Made by a program: the position numbers and the translations under genes. A stretch of DNA of 64,000 nucleotides from Streptomyces sp. ALI-76-A (GTDB taxonomy: Bacteria > Actinomycetota > Actinomycetes > Streptomycetales > Streptomycetaceae): assembly GCF_030287445.1 (NCBI RefSeq), contig NZ_JASVWB010000002.1, forward strand, positions 4,464,001 through 4,528,000. Reading direction: 5' to 3'. This document shows, in pieces, positions 45,030-53,600 of this stretch; positions within the stretch are counted from its first letter, which is position 1; each line of letters begins with the position of its first letter. The notes below the pieces were generated by a model that did not search any database, was not told the origin of the DNA, and worked only from the letters and a program-made list of their open reading frames with translations.

Positions 45030-45515
45030 TCAACCCCCGGAAGGAGCGGTGGCCGACACCGGCCCACCGGCCCCGCACACGACCTCGCCCCCGGCCCCAG
45101 CTCCTGCTACGCCCCCGCCCCCGGCCCCGGCCCTGGTGGCGGCAGGCGCCCCCTCCACCGCCCCATCCACCGCAGCCACCCCCGCCGTACGCGTACGGCT
45201 CGTACGCGTACGGCGAACCCCCCGCCCCGCCAGCCGGCACCCGACGCACCCGGGGTGCCCGACGCGCGCACTCGTGTCCCGCACCCGCATCCCCCACTCC
45301 GCCCTGGGCCGCATCCCCGGGGGCTTGCCCCAGCCGGTGAGATGCAGGGCCCAGGTGACGAGAAGGCTCAGGACGTCGATCCCGGCGCCGACCACCAGGA
45401 GCGGCACCGACACCAGGCACACCCCCACACCCAGCACCGTCGTCCCGACGGTGGCGATGCCGAACCCGGTCCAGCCCGCGACCGTGTGCCCCTCGTCATA
45501 CTGATGTGCGCTCAT
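45030..45515 (-). CDS. Small membrane protein of the HGxxPAAW-like type
   Basis: 161 residues from ATG 45515 (GGAGGAAGG upstream). The start DEGHTVAGWTGFGIATVGT resembles the HGxxPAAW pattern of small Streptomyces membrane proteins. Two hydrophobic helices follow (TTVLGVGVCLVSVPLLVVGAG, then VLSLLVTWALHLTGW), then RPRAEWGMRVRD. After about residue 95 the sequence becomes Arg/Thr- and Gly/Ala-rich, possibly spurious extension after a frameshift. Another frame there reads PYAYEPYAYG. Confidence 0.7.
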   Translation of the reverse strand: MSAHQYDEGHTVAGWTGFGIATVGTTVLGVGVCLVSVPLLVVGAGIDVLSLLVTWALHLTGWGKPPGMRPRAEWGMRVRDTSARVGHPGCVGCRLAGRGVRRTRTSRTRTAGVAAVDGAVEGAPAATRAGAGGGGVAGAGAGGEVVCGAGGPVSATAPSGG

Positions 45516-45609
45516 GTGCCCGCCTTCCTCCTCGTCGGACGAGTTACCTCACGACCTAAGAAGTTTACGGCCTTAATCTCTCACAAGCTAAGGGAAACAG
45601 AAACCCGTC

Positions 45610-46104
45610 ATGCCAGCCACGTCGCGCCCCACCGCCACTCCGGCCCAGGCGCTGTCGGCGATGGACTCCCTCATCGCCGCCCACCTCCTCGGCCAGCAGG
45701 AGATGGCCCAGCGACTGGGCCTCAACGTCACCGACCTCCTGTGCTTCGCCTACGTCCTCCAGGCCGGCGAGAACCTCCTGACAGCGGGCGAGATCGCCGA
45801 ACGCGCCCACGTCACCACCGGCGGCGTGACCGGCATCCTCAACCGTCTCGAACGCGCCGGTTACGTCACCCGCGTCCCCGACCCGGCGGACCGCCGCCGG
45901 GTCCGGGTGGCCGCCGTCCCGGACGCGGTCACCCGGGTCGTGGCCCTCTACGCTCCCCACTACGCCCGCCTGACCGACCTCTTCGCCGACTACTCCACCG
46001 ACGAACTCGCCGCCATCACCGACTGGTTCACCCGCGCGACGGCTCTCGCCCACGGCTACATCGAGGAACTCCGGGACCGGGACCGGGACGCCGAGGGGGA
46101 GTGA
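45610..46104 (+). CDS. MarR family transcriptional regulator
   Basis: 164 residues from ATG 45610. Winged helix: LNVTDLLCFAYVLQAGENLL, TAGEIAERAHVTTGGVTGIL, NRLERAGYVTRVPDPADRRRVRV. The AT-rich gap upstream has CCTTA and TAAGG in inverted orientation (about 45570-45592), a possible operator. Divergent from the HGxxPAAW-like gene; no transporter is adjacent, so its target is unknown. Confidence 0.9.
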   Translation: MPATSRPTATPAQALSAMDSLIAAHLLGQQEMAQRLGLNVTDLLCFAYVLQAGENLLTAGEIAERAHVTTGGVTGILNRLERAGYVTRVPDPADRRRVRVAAVPDAVTRVVALYAPHYARLTDLFADYSTDELAAITDWFTRATALAHGYIEELRDRDRDAEGE

Positions 46105-46141
46105 CGCGTACGGCGCCGGGTGCCCCTGCGAGAGTGGCCCG

Positions 46142-46549
46142 GTGCTGATGAATCCCGAGAACACCCTGTTCATAAGAGCCACGCCGCCCGGCCCTCCCGT
46201 ACTCCTCCTCGCCGACACCCCCCTCCACGACCGACTGCCGTCGGTGACCGCGCCGGACGGATCGGTGCCCCTGTGCCAGAGCTGGAGCCTGCTCCCCAAG
46301 CCCACCGTGTGCGTGGTGGACGGGCCGGGCGAGGCCGGTCTGATGATCCCGGCCATGGTCGCCCCGGTCCTCGACGGGACCGGCGCGAGCGAGGACGGCA
46401 TGGACGCCATGGCCGCCTGGCGCGGCGACGCGGAACAGGCGGGCGGCGCGATCGTCCTGTCCCTCGACCGGATACCGGACGTGATCGACTGGCCCCAACT
46501 CCTGGGCTCGGGCACGGCACGCGGCGGTTTCCTGCGACTCCTGCGGTGA
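46142..46549 (+). CDS. Conserved hypothetical protein
   Basis: 135 residues from GTG 46142, or 133 from ATG 46148. An alpha/beta protein: TPPGPPVLLLADTPLHDRL, PKPTVCVVDGPGEAGLMIPAMV, ending WPQLLGSGTARGGFLRLLR. No membrane or signal segment. It follows the MarR gene by 37 bp on the same strand and may be co-transcribed. Family not recognised. Confidence 0.65.
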   Translation: MLMNPENTLFIRATPPGPPVLLLADTPLHDRLPSVTAPDGSVPLCQSWSLLPKPTVCVVDGPGEAGLMIPAMVAPVLDGTGASEDGMDAMAAWRGDAEQAGGAIVLSLDRIPDVIDWPQLLGSGTARGGFLRLLR

Positions 46550-46749
46550 CCGCAGTCGGGGGTGACCCCCCGGGCATGGTGGTGCTGGCTCCACCCCCGA
46601 TCCGGTAGGGCGCTCCATCGTTCCCGCTAGCGGACGAGGGCATCGTTGGACCTGGCTGATCCCAGCTGAAGCTCGACTGAAGGCCGATTGAAGTCCGGCC
46701 GGTGTCAGCTGAATCCCCAAGGTTCACCGCCCGTCCGGAAGGAATCGTC

Positions 46750-47430
46750 ATGGAGTCGCTGCTCACGTCGAAGCCGCAGCCCGCGCGCTGCGAGCCACGA
46801 GCGGCCCGCACGACGCCGGCGACCTCCACGATCCCCGTACGTTCCAAGCCCACCGCGCCCATGACGTCCGCCGCGCCCACCACTCCCATGACGTCCGCCG
46901 CGCCCTCCGCGGCCCCGGGCCCCTTCGCCTCCTTCATCCGCTTCGTGATCTGCGGCGGCGGCATCGGCCTCCTCGCCGGCCTCGCCGTACCGCTGCTCGC
47001 CCAGGCGGTGCCCTGGGCGGTGGCGAACGCGGTGATCACCGTCGCGTCCACCCTCCTGTGCACCGAGCTGCACGCCCTCTTCACCTTCGGCACGGGCCGC
47101 CGCGCCGGCTGGCGCCGGCACTGGCAGTCCGCGGGCTCGGCCACGGCCGCGTATGTGGTGACCTGCGCCGCGGTGTTCCTGCTGCACGTGGTCCAGTCGT
47201 CGCCGAGCGTGCTGTGGGAGCAGGCGGTCTACCTCTCCGCGTCCGGTCTCGCCGGGATCGGCCGCTTCCTGGTCCTGCGCCTGTTCGTCTTCGCGACCGG
47301 CGACCGCCGGCAGCCGGCGACGCGCGAGCGGAGGACACGGCAGGAGCCGGAGCCCAGGACGACCACCCAGCGCAGGACGGGCGACGACTGGAACCTTCCG
47401 TTTGTGAGGGCTGAGGCGTTTGCCGGATGA
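46750..47430 (+). CDS. GtrA-like four-helix membrane protein
   Basis: 226 residues from ATG 46750 (GGAAGGAA 6 nt upstream). A 60-residue Ala/Pro/Thr-rich head contains a duplicated PMTSAAPTT-like unit. Four helices follow: FIRFVICGGGIGLLAGLAVP, ANAVITVASTLLCTELHALF, AAYVVTCAAVFLLHVV, and a last one ending RFLVLRLFVFATG. The spacing and the final (R)FxxxRxxVF match GtrA proteins, which flip lipid-linked sugars. No glycosyltransferase is adjacent. Confidence 0.62.
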   Translation: MESLLTSKPQPARCEPRAARTTPATSTIPVRSKPTAPMTSAAPTTPMTSAAPSAAPGPFASFIRFVICGGGIGLLAGLAVPLLAQAVPWAVANAVITVASTLLCTELHALFTFGTGRRAGWRRHWQSAGSATAAYVVTCAAVFLLHVVQSSPSVLWEQAVYLSASGLAGIGRFLVLRLFVFATGDRRQPATRERRTRQEPEPRTTTQRRTGDDWNLPFVRAEAFAG

Positions 47431-47513
47431 CTGCCCGATGACGGGCTAGCGTGCCCATGTCACTGTTCAGGTGAGAGTGCACCCCTGTGGTGCACGAGGG
47501 GGGATTCCTTCCC

Positions 47514-48344
47514 ATGCAGACCACGCGGAACCCGAGGACCATGTGGAGTACCTGGAGTACACGGCGCACGCGTATCAAACCGACCGAGCTGCCCGAGCTG
47601 CCCGAACCCACCGGCCCGACCGCGCCGACCGAGCGCGTCGGACGGACCAGACGCACGGCAGCGCGAGGCATCCGCGGAGGCCCGGTGCGACTGGCCATCG
47701 CGCTGCTCGCCGGCACCGGTCTGGCCCTGTCCGCCTCGGGCCCCGCCCAGGCCGTGACCACGGTCGACATCCCGGCCCCGACCACCGGCGGCGTCTCGGC
47801 GACGGTGAAGTTCCACGGCACGGTCGTCCCGAAGGCCTACCACCCGGACCCCACCGCCTACTTCGGTGACCGTAAATGCCTGAACACCTACCACGACTAC
47901 GACCCCACGCCGGGCTGCGGCGGCTTCAAACTGGACGTCGAGCTGCACAACGTCCGCCACCAGCCGGGCTACCTCGCCGGCCTGCCCAGCACCGACGACC
48001 GCTTCGACGCGTACGCCGACACCGCACGCACCTTCGGCTGCCTCCAGCCCGACGGCACCTTCGACCACGACACCGGCTTCGTCGTCCGCACCGAGCAGCA
48101 GCCGCTGACGCACACGTACTACACCACGCAGACCTCCTGGGTCCTCTCCCAGCAGGCCCGCTACCCCGACCAGGACACCGGCCCGGGCTTCTACGTGAAC
48201 TTCCCCGCCGTCGAGGTCGACTGCCCCGAGGGCATGACGCCGACCCAGTACGGCCTGAAGGTCACCGACATCAACGTCACCGTCGCCGACGACAACACCT
48301 TCGGCCACTCCACCTGGCACACCCCGGGCCCGTTCTACGGCTGA
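47514..48344 (+). CDS. Secreted protein of unknown function
   Basis: 276 residues from ATG 47514 (GGGGGG 9 nt upstream; GTG 47487 possible). A long charged N-region is followed by the hydrophobic core RLAIALLAGTGLALSASGPAQA, cleaved after AQA. The mature part has three cysteines (KCLNTYHDYDPTPGCGG; FGCLQPDG; VDCPEG) and aromatic-rich, beta-like sequence. The region RTRRTAARG before the core is twin-arginine-like but not canonical. I do not recognise the family. Confidence 0.72.
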   Translation: MQTTRNPRTMWSTWSTRRTRIKPTELPELPEPTGPTAPTERVGRTRRTAARGIRGGPVRLAIALLAGTGLALSASGPAQAVTTVDIPAPTTGGVSATVKFHGTVVPKAYHPDPTAYFGDRKCLNTYHDYDPTPGCGGFKLDVELHNVRHQPGYLAGLPSTDDRFDAYADTARTFGCLQPDGTFDHDTGFVVRTEQQPLTHTYYTTQTSWVLSQQARYPDQDTGPGFYVNFPAVEVDCPEGMTPTQYGLKVTDINVTVADDNTFGHSTWHTPGPFYG

Positions 48345-48422
48345 CACCGCGAGGACCTCGCACACCGGCGCGCCCGTCGCCCCACCGCGCCAGGAAGCCG
48401 AGTCGCCGTCAGGCCCGTGCGC

Positions 48423-48480
48423 GTCCACGGCCTACCGGTCTCCGGCCTACGGGTCTCCGGCCCAGGGGTCTCCGGCCTAC
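48423..48480. repeat. Short tandem repeat downstream of the PH-like gene
   Basis: Three to four units of GGCCTACGGGTCTCC (15-18 bp, degenerate) end within the stop codon of the minus-strand PH-like gene at 48477. The function is unknown; they separate two convergent genes. Confidence 0.6.
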
Positions 48481-48977
48481 TCGAGGACGCCGCTGCGCCT
48501 GCCCTCCTCGAGCAGAGCCCGGGCCAGAGAGGACTTCGCTCCCGGTGCCACGAACCACAGGGGCACGGGGCTACGGCTTCTGTGCATCTCGACGCGGACG
48601 CAGGCCGTGACCAGTCCCACCATCGCCGTCTCCTGCACCCCCGTCACCTCGCTCCACGGCACGGAGTCCCGTATCCGGCCGAACCGGTCACTGACGGCCA
48701 CGCCATCCGCGCACAGATAACACCTGTTGACCCCGAGCCGGGCGCTCAGCCGGCGCCATCCGAACATCCAGGCGTACACCGCGGCCACCACGGCAGTCAT
48801 GCCGATGATGTTCATGCCGACCGCGGACGGGTTGAAGACGGTAGCCCCGAGCAGGGCGATCCAGCCCAGCCACATGAACCCCCGCAACACCTGGAGCGCG
48901 ACACCGGTGGTCGGGCTCATGACGCTGTGGTCGCCGCGGATCTCACCGAGCCCGAGACCCTCCACTCCGTTCCGCAC
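48477..48977 (-). CDS. PH-like (bacterial PH) membrane protein
   Basis: 166 residues from GTG 48977, chosen because GGGGGAGGGGG lies 5 nt upstream; an internal ATG at 48920 has no ribosome site. Two hydrophobic helices (about 30-50 and 55-72) precede a cytosolic domain: CYLCADGVAVSDRFGRIRDSVPWSEVTGV, an arrangement typical of bacterial PH-domain proteins. Role unknown. Confidence 0.75.
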   Translation of the reverse strand: MRNGVEGLGLGEIRGDHSVMSPTTGVALQVLRGFMWLGWIALLGATVFNPSAVGMNIIGMTAVVAAVYAWMFGWRRLSARLGVNRCYLCADGVAVSDRFGRIRDSVPWSEVTGVQETAMVGLVTACVRVEMHRSRSPVPLWFVAPGAKSSLARALLEEGRRSGVLE

Positions 48978-49150
48978 CAGTGCCCCCTCCCCCGAAGCCC
49001 GCCCCGAGCCACAGCCCCGATCGGCAGGCCCATGACATACCCGAACGACCGCGCTTCCGAACGGGACTGCCCTGGAGAGTTCCACCCCTTCGTCGGACAT
49101 GACCCGCGACAACGCACGAGGCCCGACGCTCGACCGGGTGGAACACAAAA

Positions 49151-49188
49151 GCCAGAGGGTCTATGGATCACTCCATAGGCCCTCTGGC
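49151..49188 (-). terminator. Terminator of tRNA-Arg(ACG)
   Basis: GCCAGAGGGTCTATGG pairs with CCATAGGCCCTCTGGC with one mismatch and a 6-nt loop, directly after the tRNA on the minus strand. Confidence 0.85.
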
Positions 49189-49193
49189 TACTG

Positions 49194-49266
49194 TGCACTC
49201 GGCAGGATTCGAACCTGCAACCTTCTGATCCGTAGTCAGATGCTCTATCCGTTAAGCTACGAGTGC
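49194..49266 (-). tRNA. tRNA-Arg(ACG)
   Basis: Minus strand: acceptor GCACTCG pairs with CGAGTGC, and the anticodon loop CTACGGA gives ACG. A34 of this tRNA is the known substrate of TadA, whose gene is at 23596. T-loop GGTTCGAATCC. 73 nt, CCA not encoded. Confidence 0.95.
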
Positions 49267-49413
49267 TTGTTCTGTTTTTCGCCGTTCTTGGCCCTTCTGG
49301 GCCGCTCGCGGCGACAGGAAGAACATTACATGACTGCCGCCGCCATGTGAAATCCGTTTGCCATACCGCTTGTGAGCTGCGGAAACGCGTCAGAAGGGGG
49401 AGGCGGGGAACGA

Positions 49414-49443
49414 CGAAGCCCCGGTCTGCGGACCGGGGCTTCG
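49414..49443 (-). terminator. Terminator of tRNA-Ser(GCT)
   Basis: CGAAGCCCCGGTC pairs perfectly with its complement across TGCG, 11 nt after the tRNA on the minus strand. Confidence 0.85.
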
Positions 49444-49453
49444 TGATCAGGTG

Positions 49454-49544
49454 CGGAGGCGGAGGGATTTGAACCCTCGATGGGCTTTAAGGCCCAAACC
49501 GCATTAGCAGTGCGGCGCCATAGACCGGACTAGGCGACGCCTCC
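49454..49544 (-). tRNA. tRNA-Ser(GCT)
   Basis: Minus strand: acceptor GGAGGCG pairs with CGCCTCC. The anticodon loop CTGCTAA gives GCT (reads AGC/AGU). Long variable arm GGGCCTTAAAGCCC as in class II tRNAs. Third tRNA-Ser of the window. Confidence 0.95.
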
Positions 49545-49702
49545 CGCACAACCTCCCGCGCGAGCGCGAGTGGTGCGTGCAGATGATGACACAGTCGAGC
49601 GGGGTGTCACCAATCGCCTCCCACGGTACTAGGCAGGCGGCCCGCAGAGCAAAGTCCTTATGGGCGGCGCAACGTCCCGTGGCCCACCGCGTTGGTCAGG
49701 GC

Positions 49703-50194
49703 ATGTCGCAGGTCACCCGGCTCGGCCGGTTCCCAGGTCTCACCCGGCTCCTCGTCGCCGTCGGCTCCGTGGGCTCGGTCGTGTCCATCGCCGCGGTGCC
49801 CACGGCGGCCGCCGCTCCCGCCGTCCCCTCCATGGCGCCCCCGCCCGTCCGGGACGAGGACCGGTCACCCGTCGGTGATCACCTCGTCGTCACCGTGCGG
49901 AACGCGGGCGCCTCCGCCGACGGGACGTTCCAGGTGGACTGCCACCCCAGCCGGGGGACCCATCCCGACGCCGGCGGCGCCTGTGCCGCCGTCGACCGGA
50001 ACACACGGTGGGGGAAGGACGTCTTCGCCCCCGCACCGAAGGACAACTTCTGCACCATGCAGTACGGCGGGCCGGCCACCGCGCGGGTCACCGGGACCTG
50101 GGCCGGACGGCCCGTCGACGCCACGTTCGACCGCAGCGACGGCTGCCAGATCGGGCGGTGGGACCGGCTCGTGCCGCTGCTCCCCGAGCTCTGA
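49703..50194 (+). CDS. Subtilisin-inhibitor-like (SSI) secreted protein
   Basis: 163 residues from ATG 49703. A signal peptide ends near AAVPTAAAA (about residue 38). The mature part has the SSI core: DHLVVTVRNAGASADGTF, four cysteines in the family order (VDC, GGAC, FC, GC), and ATARVTGTWAGRPVDATFDRSDGC. The reactive loop CTMQY would place Met at P1 by analogy with SSI. It should inhibit extracellular subtilisin-like proteases. The start is uncertain because no good ribosome site is present. Confidence 0.82.
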   Translation: MSQVTRLGRFPGLTRLLVAVGSVGSVVSIAAVPTAAAAPAVPSMAPPPVRDEDRSPVGDHLVVTVRNAGASADGTFQVDCHPSRGTHPDAGGACAAVDRNTRWGKDVFAPAPKDNFCTMQYGGPATARVTGTWAGRPVDATFDRSDGCQIGRWDRLVPLLPEL

Positions 50195-50617
50195 ACTCCT
50201 GGCCCGGCCGACCTGGACCCCTGAACCAGCCGGGACCAAGCCCACACCGCCGCGACTGCGGCTGCGGTTGCGGTTGCGGTTGCGTTGCGGCTACGGCTAC
50301 CGAGGGTCCCCCCGCCGTTCCATGGCGGACGCCCCGGATCCGTAAAAGTCCCGGACCGTTCCGGCCCGGGTCCCGTCCAGACCGCGTCCCGGTGCCGTCC
50401 CGTCCCGCCCAGGTCACGCCCGGGGGAAGGGGGAGCGCAGAGGCGCGGTCGCGTATGCGGTCACACGTTCTACGTCACTTCGTCGTGCGACCTCCCTCTC
50501 ATCCGGCGTCGCGAGCGCAACCGCTGCCCTTAGACTCCCTCGCGTGACACGTCGCGGGCCGGTTGGCAAGATGGCCCGAGCGGTCGGCAAGGTGCGGTAA
50601 CAGGGAGGAAGCGTCTC
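50195..50617. other. Leader of the PAS gene with TGCGGT repeats
   Basis: No gene seen. Positions 50254-50300 are short tandem TGCGGT/TGCGGC units. The segment 50450-50540 is less GC-rich and probably holds the promoter of the gene at 50618, but no confident boxes are visible. Confidence 0.5.
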
Positions 50618-53600
50618 GTGAGCAGCAGGCCATCCCGAGGCGCTGCTCGCCTCGCAGCCATACTCGACGCGCTTCCCGACGCGTTGGTACTGGTCAACGC
50701 CAACGGGACCGTCGTCAACGCCAACACCATCGCCCTGGAGGCCTTCGAGGCACCAGGGACCGCTCTGGTGGGGCGGGGGCTGCTGGACCTGCTGCCGCAG
50801 TTCGACTCCAGGCTCATCCCCGGTTCCATGCGACGGCCCGACCACATGGACCCGCGCGGCCGGACCAAGCCGACCCGGATGGTCGCCCGGCGGACCGACG
50901 GGAGCGAGTTCCCGGTCGAGGTCACCAGCGCGAACCTCGAGAACGGCCAGCAGGCCTACGACGGTTACGGCAACGGCGCCGATGAGCTGCTGATGCTCGT
51001 CGTCCGGGACCTGACCGGGACCGTGGACACCGAGGCCGAGCTGGCCCGCTCGCAGCGGCAGACCGAGATGATCCTGCGGGCCGCGTCGGAGGGTGTCGTG
51101 GGGACCGACACCGACGGGCGGATCGTGCTCGTCAACCCGGCCGCCGCTCAGATACTGGGTTACCGGGCCAGCGACCTCGGCGGGCGTGAGCTGCACGAGC
51201 TCGTGCTCCACTCCCGTTCCGACGGCACGCCCTTCGCGTACGAGGAGTCGCCGCTCGCCGACACCCTGCGCTCCGGGCGCAAGCACCGGGTGCGGGGGCA
51301 GGTGCTGTGGTCGAAGAAGGGGGACAAGGTCCCGGTCGACCTGACGACCGCGCCCGTCCGGGACGGCGACCAGCTCGTCGGCGCCGTGATGACCTTCGCC
51401 GACCGGCGGCCGTACGACATGCTCGCCGAGGAGAAGGCGGCCGTCGAGAAGCGCCACGAGGAGGAGCTGGAGCGGCTCTCCGAGGAGCACGCCTCCGAGC
51501 TGACCGCGCTGCGGCAGAAGCACGTGAACCAGCTGGAGGAGATCCAGGAGCAGCACGAGGAGGAGCTCGCCGCTGGCGAGGAACGCTACGCCGCCCTCGG
51601 GGAACGGGAGAAGGACCGCTACGAGGCCCTCGCCGGCCGGCACGAGCAGCTGCTGACGCTGCTCGCCCAGTCGCTGCGCGGCCCCCTCGACGAACTGCGC
51701 CGCGAGCTCTCCGCCCTGGCCGCCGACGACGCGGGACAGTTGTGGCCCGAGGCCAACCAGGTGCTCCACCACCTGTCGGCCGGCTACTCGCGGATCACGA
51801 CGCTCATCGACAACGTCCTCGGGTACCAGCGCCTCGACACCGGGGTGGATGGCATCACCCGTACGAAAGTGATGCTCGACGCCGTCGTCGCGGCGGGTGT
51901 CGACGGGGCCGTGGAGCTGATCGGGCCCGGGCGGGTGCAGTTCGCCGTGCACGCGCCGCCCATCGAGGCCGAGGTCGACTCCCGGCTGCTCGCCACCGCG
52001 CTCGCCCACCTCGTCGCGGATGTCGCCGGTGTCGACGCGACCGGCAACGCGCCTGTCTCGGCGGGCGGTTACATGGACAACACCGTCGTCGTGGCGGCGG
52101 CGCAGCGCGGCGAGGTGGTACGGATCGAGGTACGCGGGCCGTACGCCGGGGGCGACCCGGTGCACGAGCCGATCGTGCGCGGGATCGTGCGGGCGCACGG
52201 TGGCGTGCTTCAGACGCACGAGGTGCCGGGCATGAGCGGCAGCGCGTACGTCCTCGAAGTCCCGCTCGGCGGCGGGGCGGGGGCCGTCGGGGCTCCGGGC
52301 CCGGCCGCGCTGGAGGCGGCGCCGGGCGAGGTCGCGCTGCCCGAGCAGGCCACCTCCGGCGGGCGGCGGCGGGCCCGGCGGTCCTCCACCGACGCCTTCC
52401 TGGACGTCGAGGGGCCGGCCGACGGTGACGGCGGCGAGGGCGGCGAGGCGGAGGCCTCGGCGCCGACCGGACGGCGCCGGCGACGGGCCGCCGCCGCGCA
52501 GGAGTCCGCGCCCGTCCCGGCCCAGGCCGCGGGCGAGGCCGGAGAGGGCTCCGGCGGCACCGGACGACGCCGTGGACGACCCGCCGAGGTCGCCGCCGGG
52601 GGCGGTGGCGAGAGCTCGGACAGTGGTGACGGTGGTAGGGGTGGTGAGAGTGGTAGCGGTGGCAGCGGTGGTGAAGGTGCGGCCCCGGTGGGCCCGGGCG
52701 CGGGTGTCGTAGGCGTCGCGGGCGTTGCCGGTGTCGCCGGGGTCGCCGGGGTTTCGGAGGGTGCCGTCGTCACCGCCGCCGAGTACGCGTCCGGGACCGC
52801 GGCCGCCGGGACCGGTCTGGGCGGCACGGTGCCGCCGCAGGGGGTGCCCGCACCCGGCGGACGTCGGGCCCGGCGCGAGACCGGTGAGCAGCACGCGCTG
52901 CCGCCGGCGCTGCCCGCCGTGGCCTCCCCCGATCCGGCCCAGGGTGCCGGGACGGCCGGCTCCGCCGAGGATCCGCAGCAGCCCACCGGACGGCGTCGGC
53001 GGGCACTGGCCGCCGCCACGGAGCGCGCGGCCACGCAGGAGACGGGTCCCCGTACGGTGTTCGCGCTGCCGCCCGCCGAGGCGGACCGCCCGACCGGCGC
53101 CCCGGCTGGGCAGCCGGCGAACGCGGCTACGACTCCGGTTCCGGTTCAAGGGGATCCGGCTCAGGCTTCGGCTCCGGTTCCGCTGCCGCTTCCGGGGCAC
53201 GTGCGGGTTCCCGGTCAGGGTGGTGCCGCTGACGCCGGTGCCGACGACGGCCGGCACGACGCCGTGCCGCACAGCCAGGCCGACGACCACACTCCGCCGC
53301 AGCCGCATCCCACGAACGCGCCCACCGGGCGCCGCCGGCGGGCGGTCGGCCAGCGAGCGGAGACGGAGACCGCCGGGTCGCCCGCGCAGCAGGTCCCGGC
53401 TCAGGGCACCGCAGCGCAGGGAGCCGCCGGGCAAGCGGCGCCGGTCCCGGCGGGCGTGCCTCAGGCCCACGTGGCCGAGGGGGCTCCCGTCACAGTCGCA
53501 GGACAAGGCCATACGGCAGGACAGGCGGCGCCCCTGCCCGGGCAGCCGGTGCCTGCTGCCGGACAGCCGGGTCAGCCCGGGATGCCCGTTCCCGCGTCGG

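Noticed and set aside
49100..49600. Integrated element at the tRNA pair
   Set aside because: No integrase, no duplicated tRNA 3' end seen nearby, and flanking genes look chromosomal.
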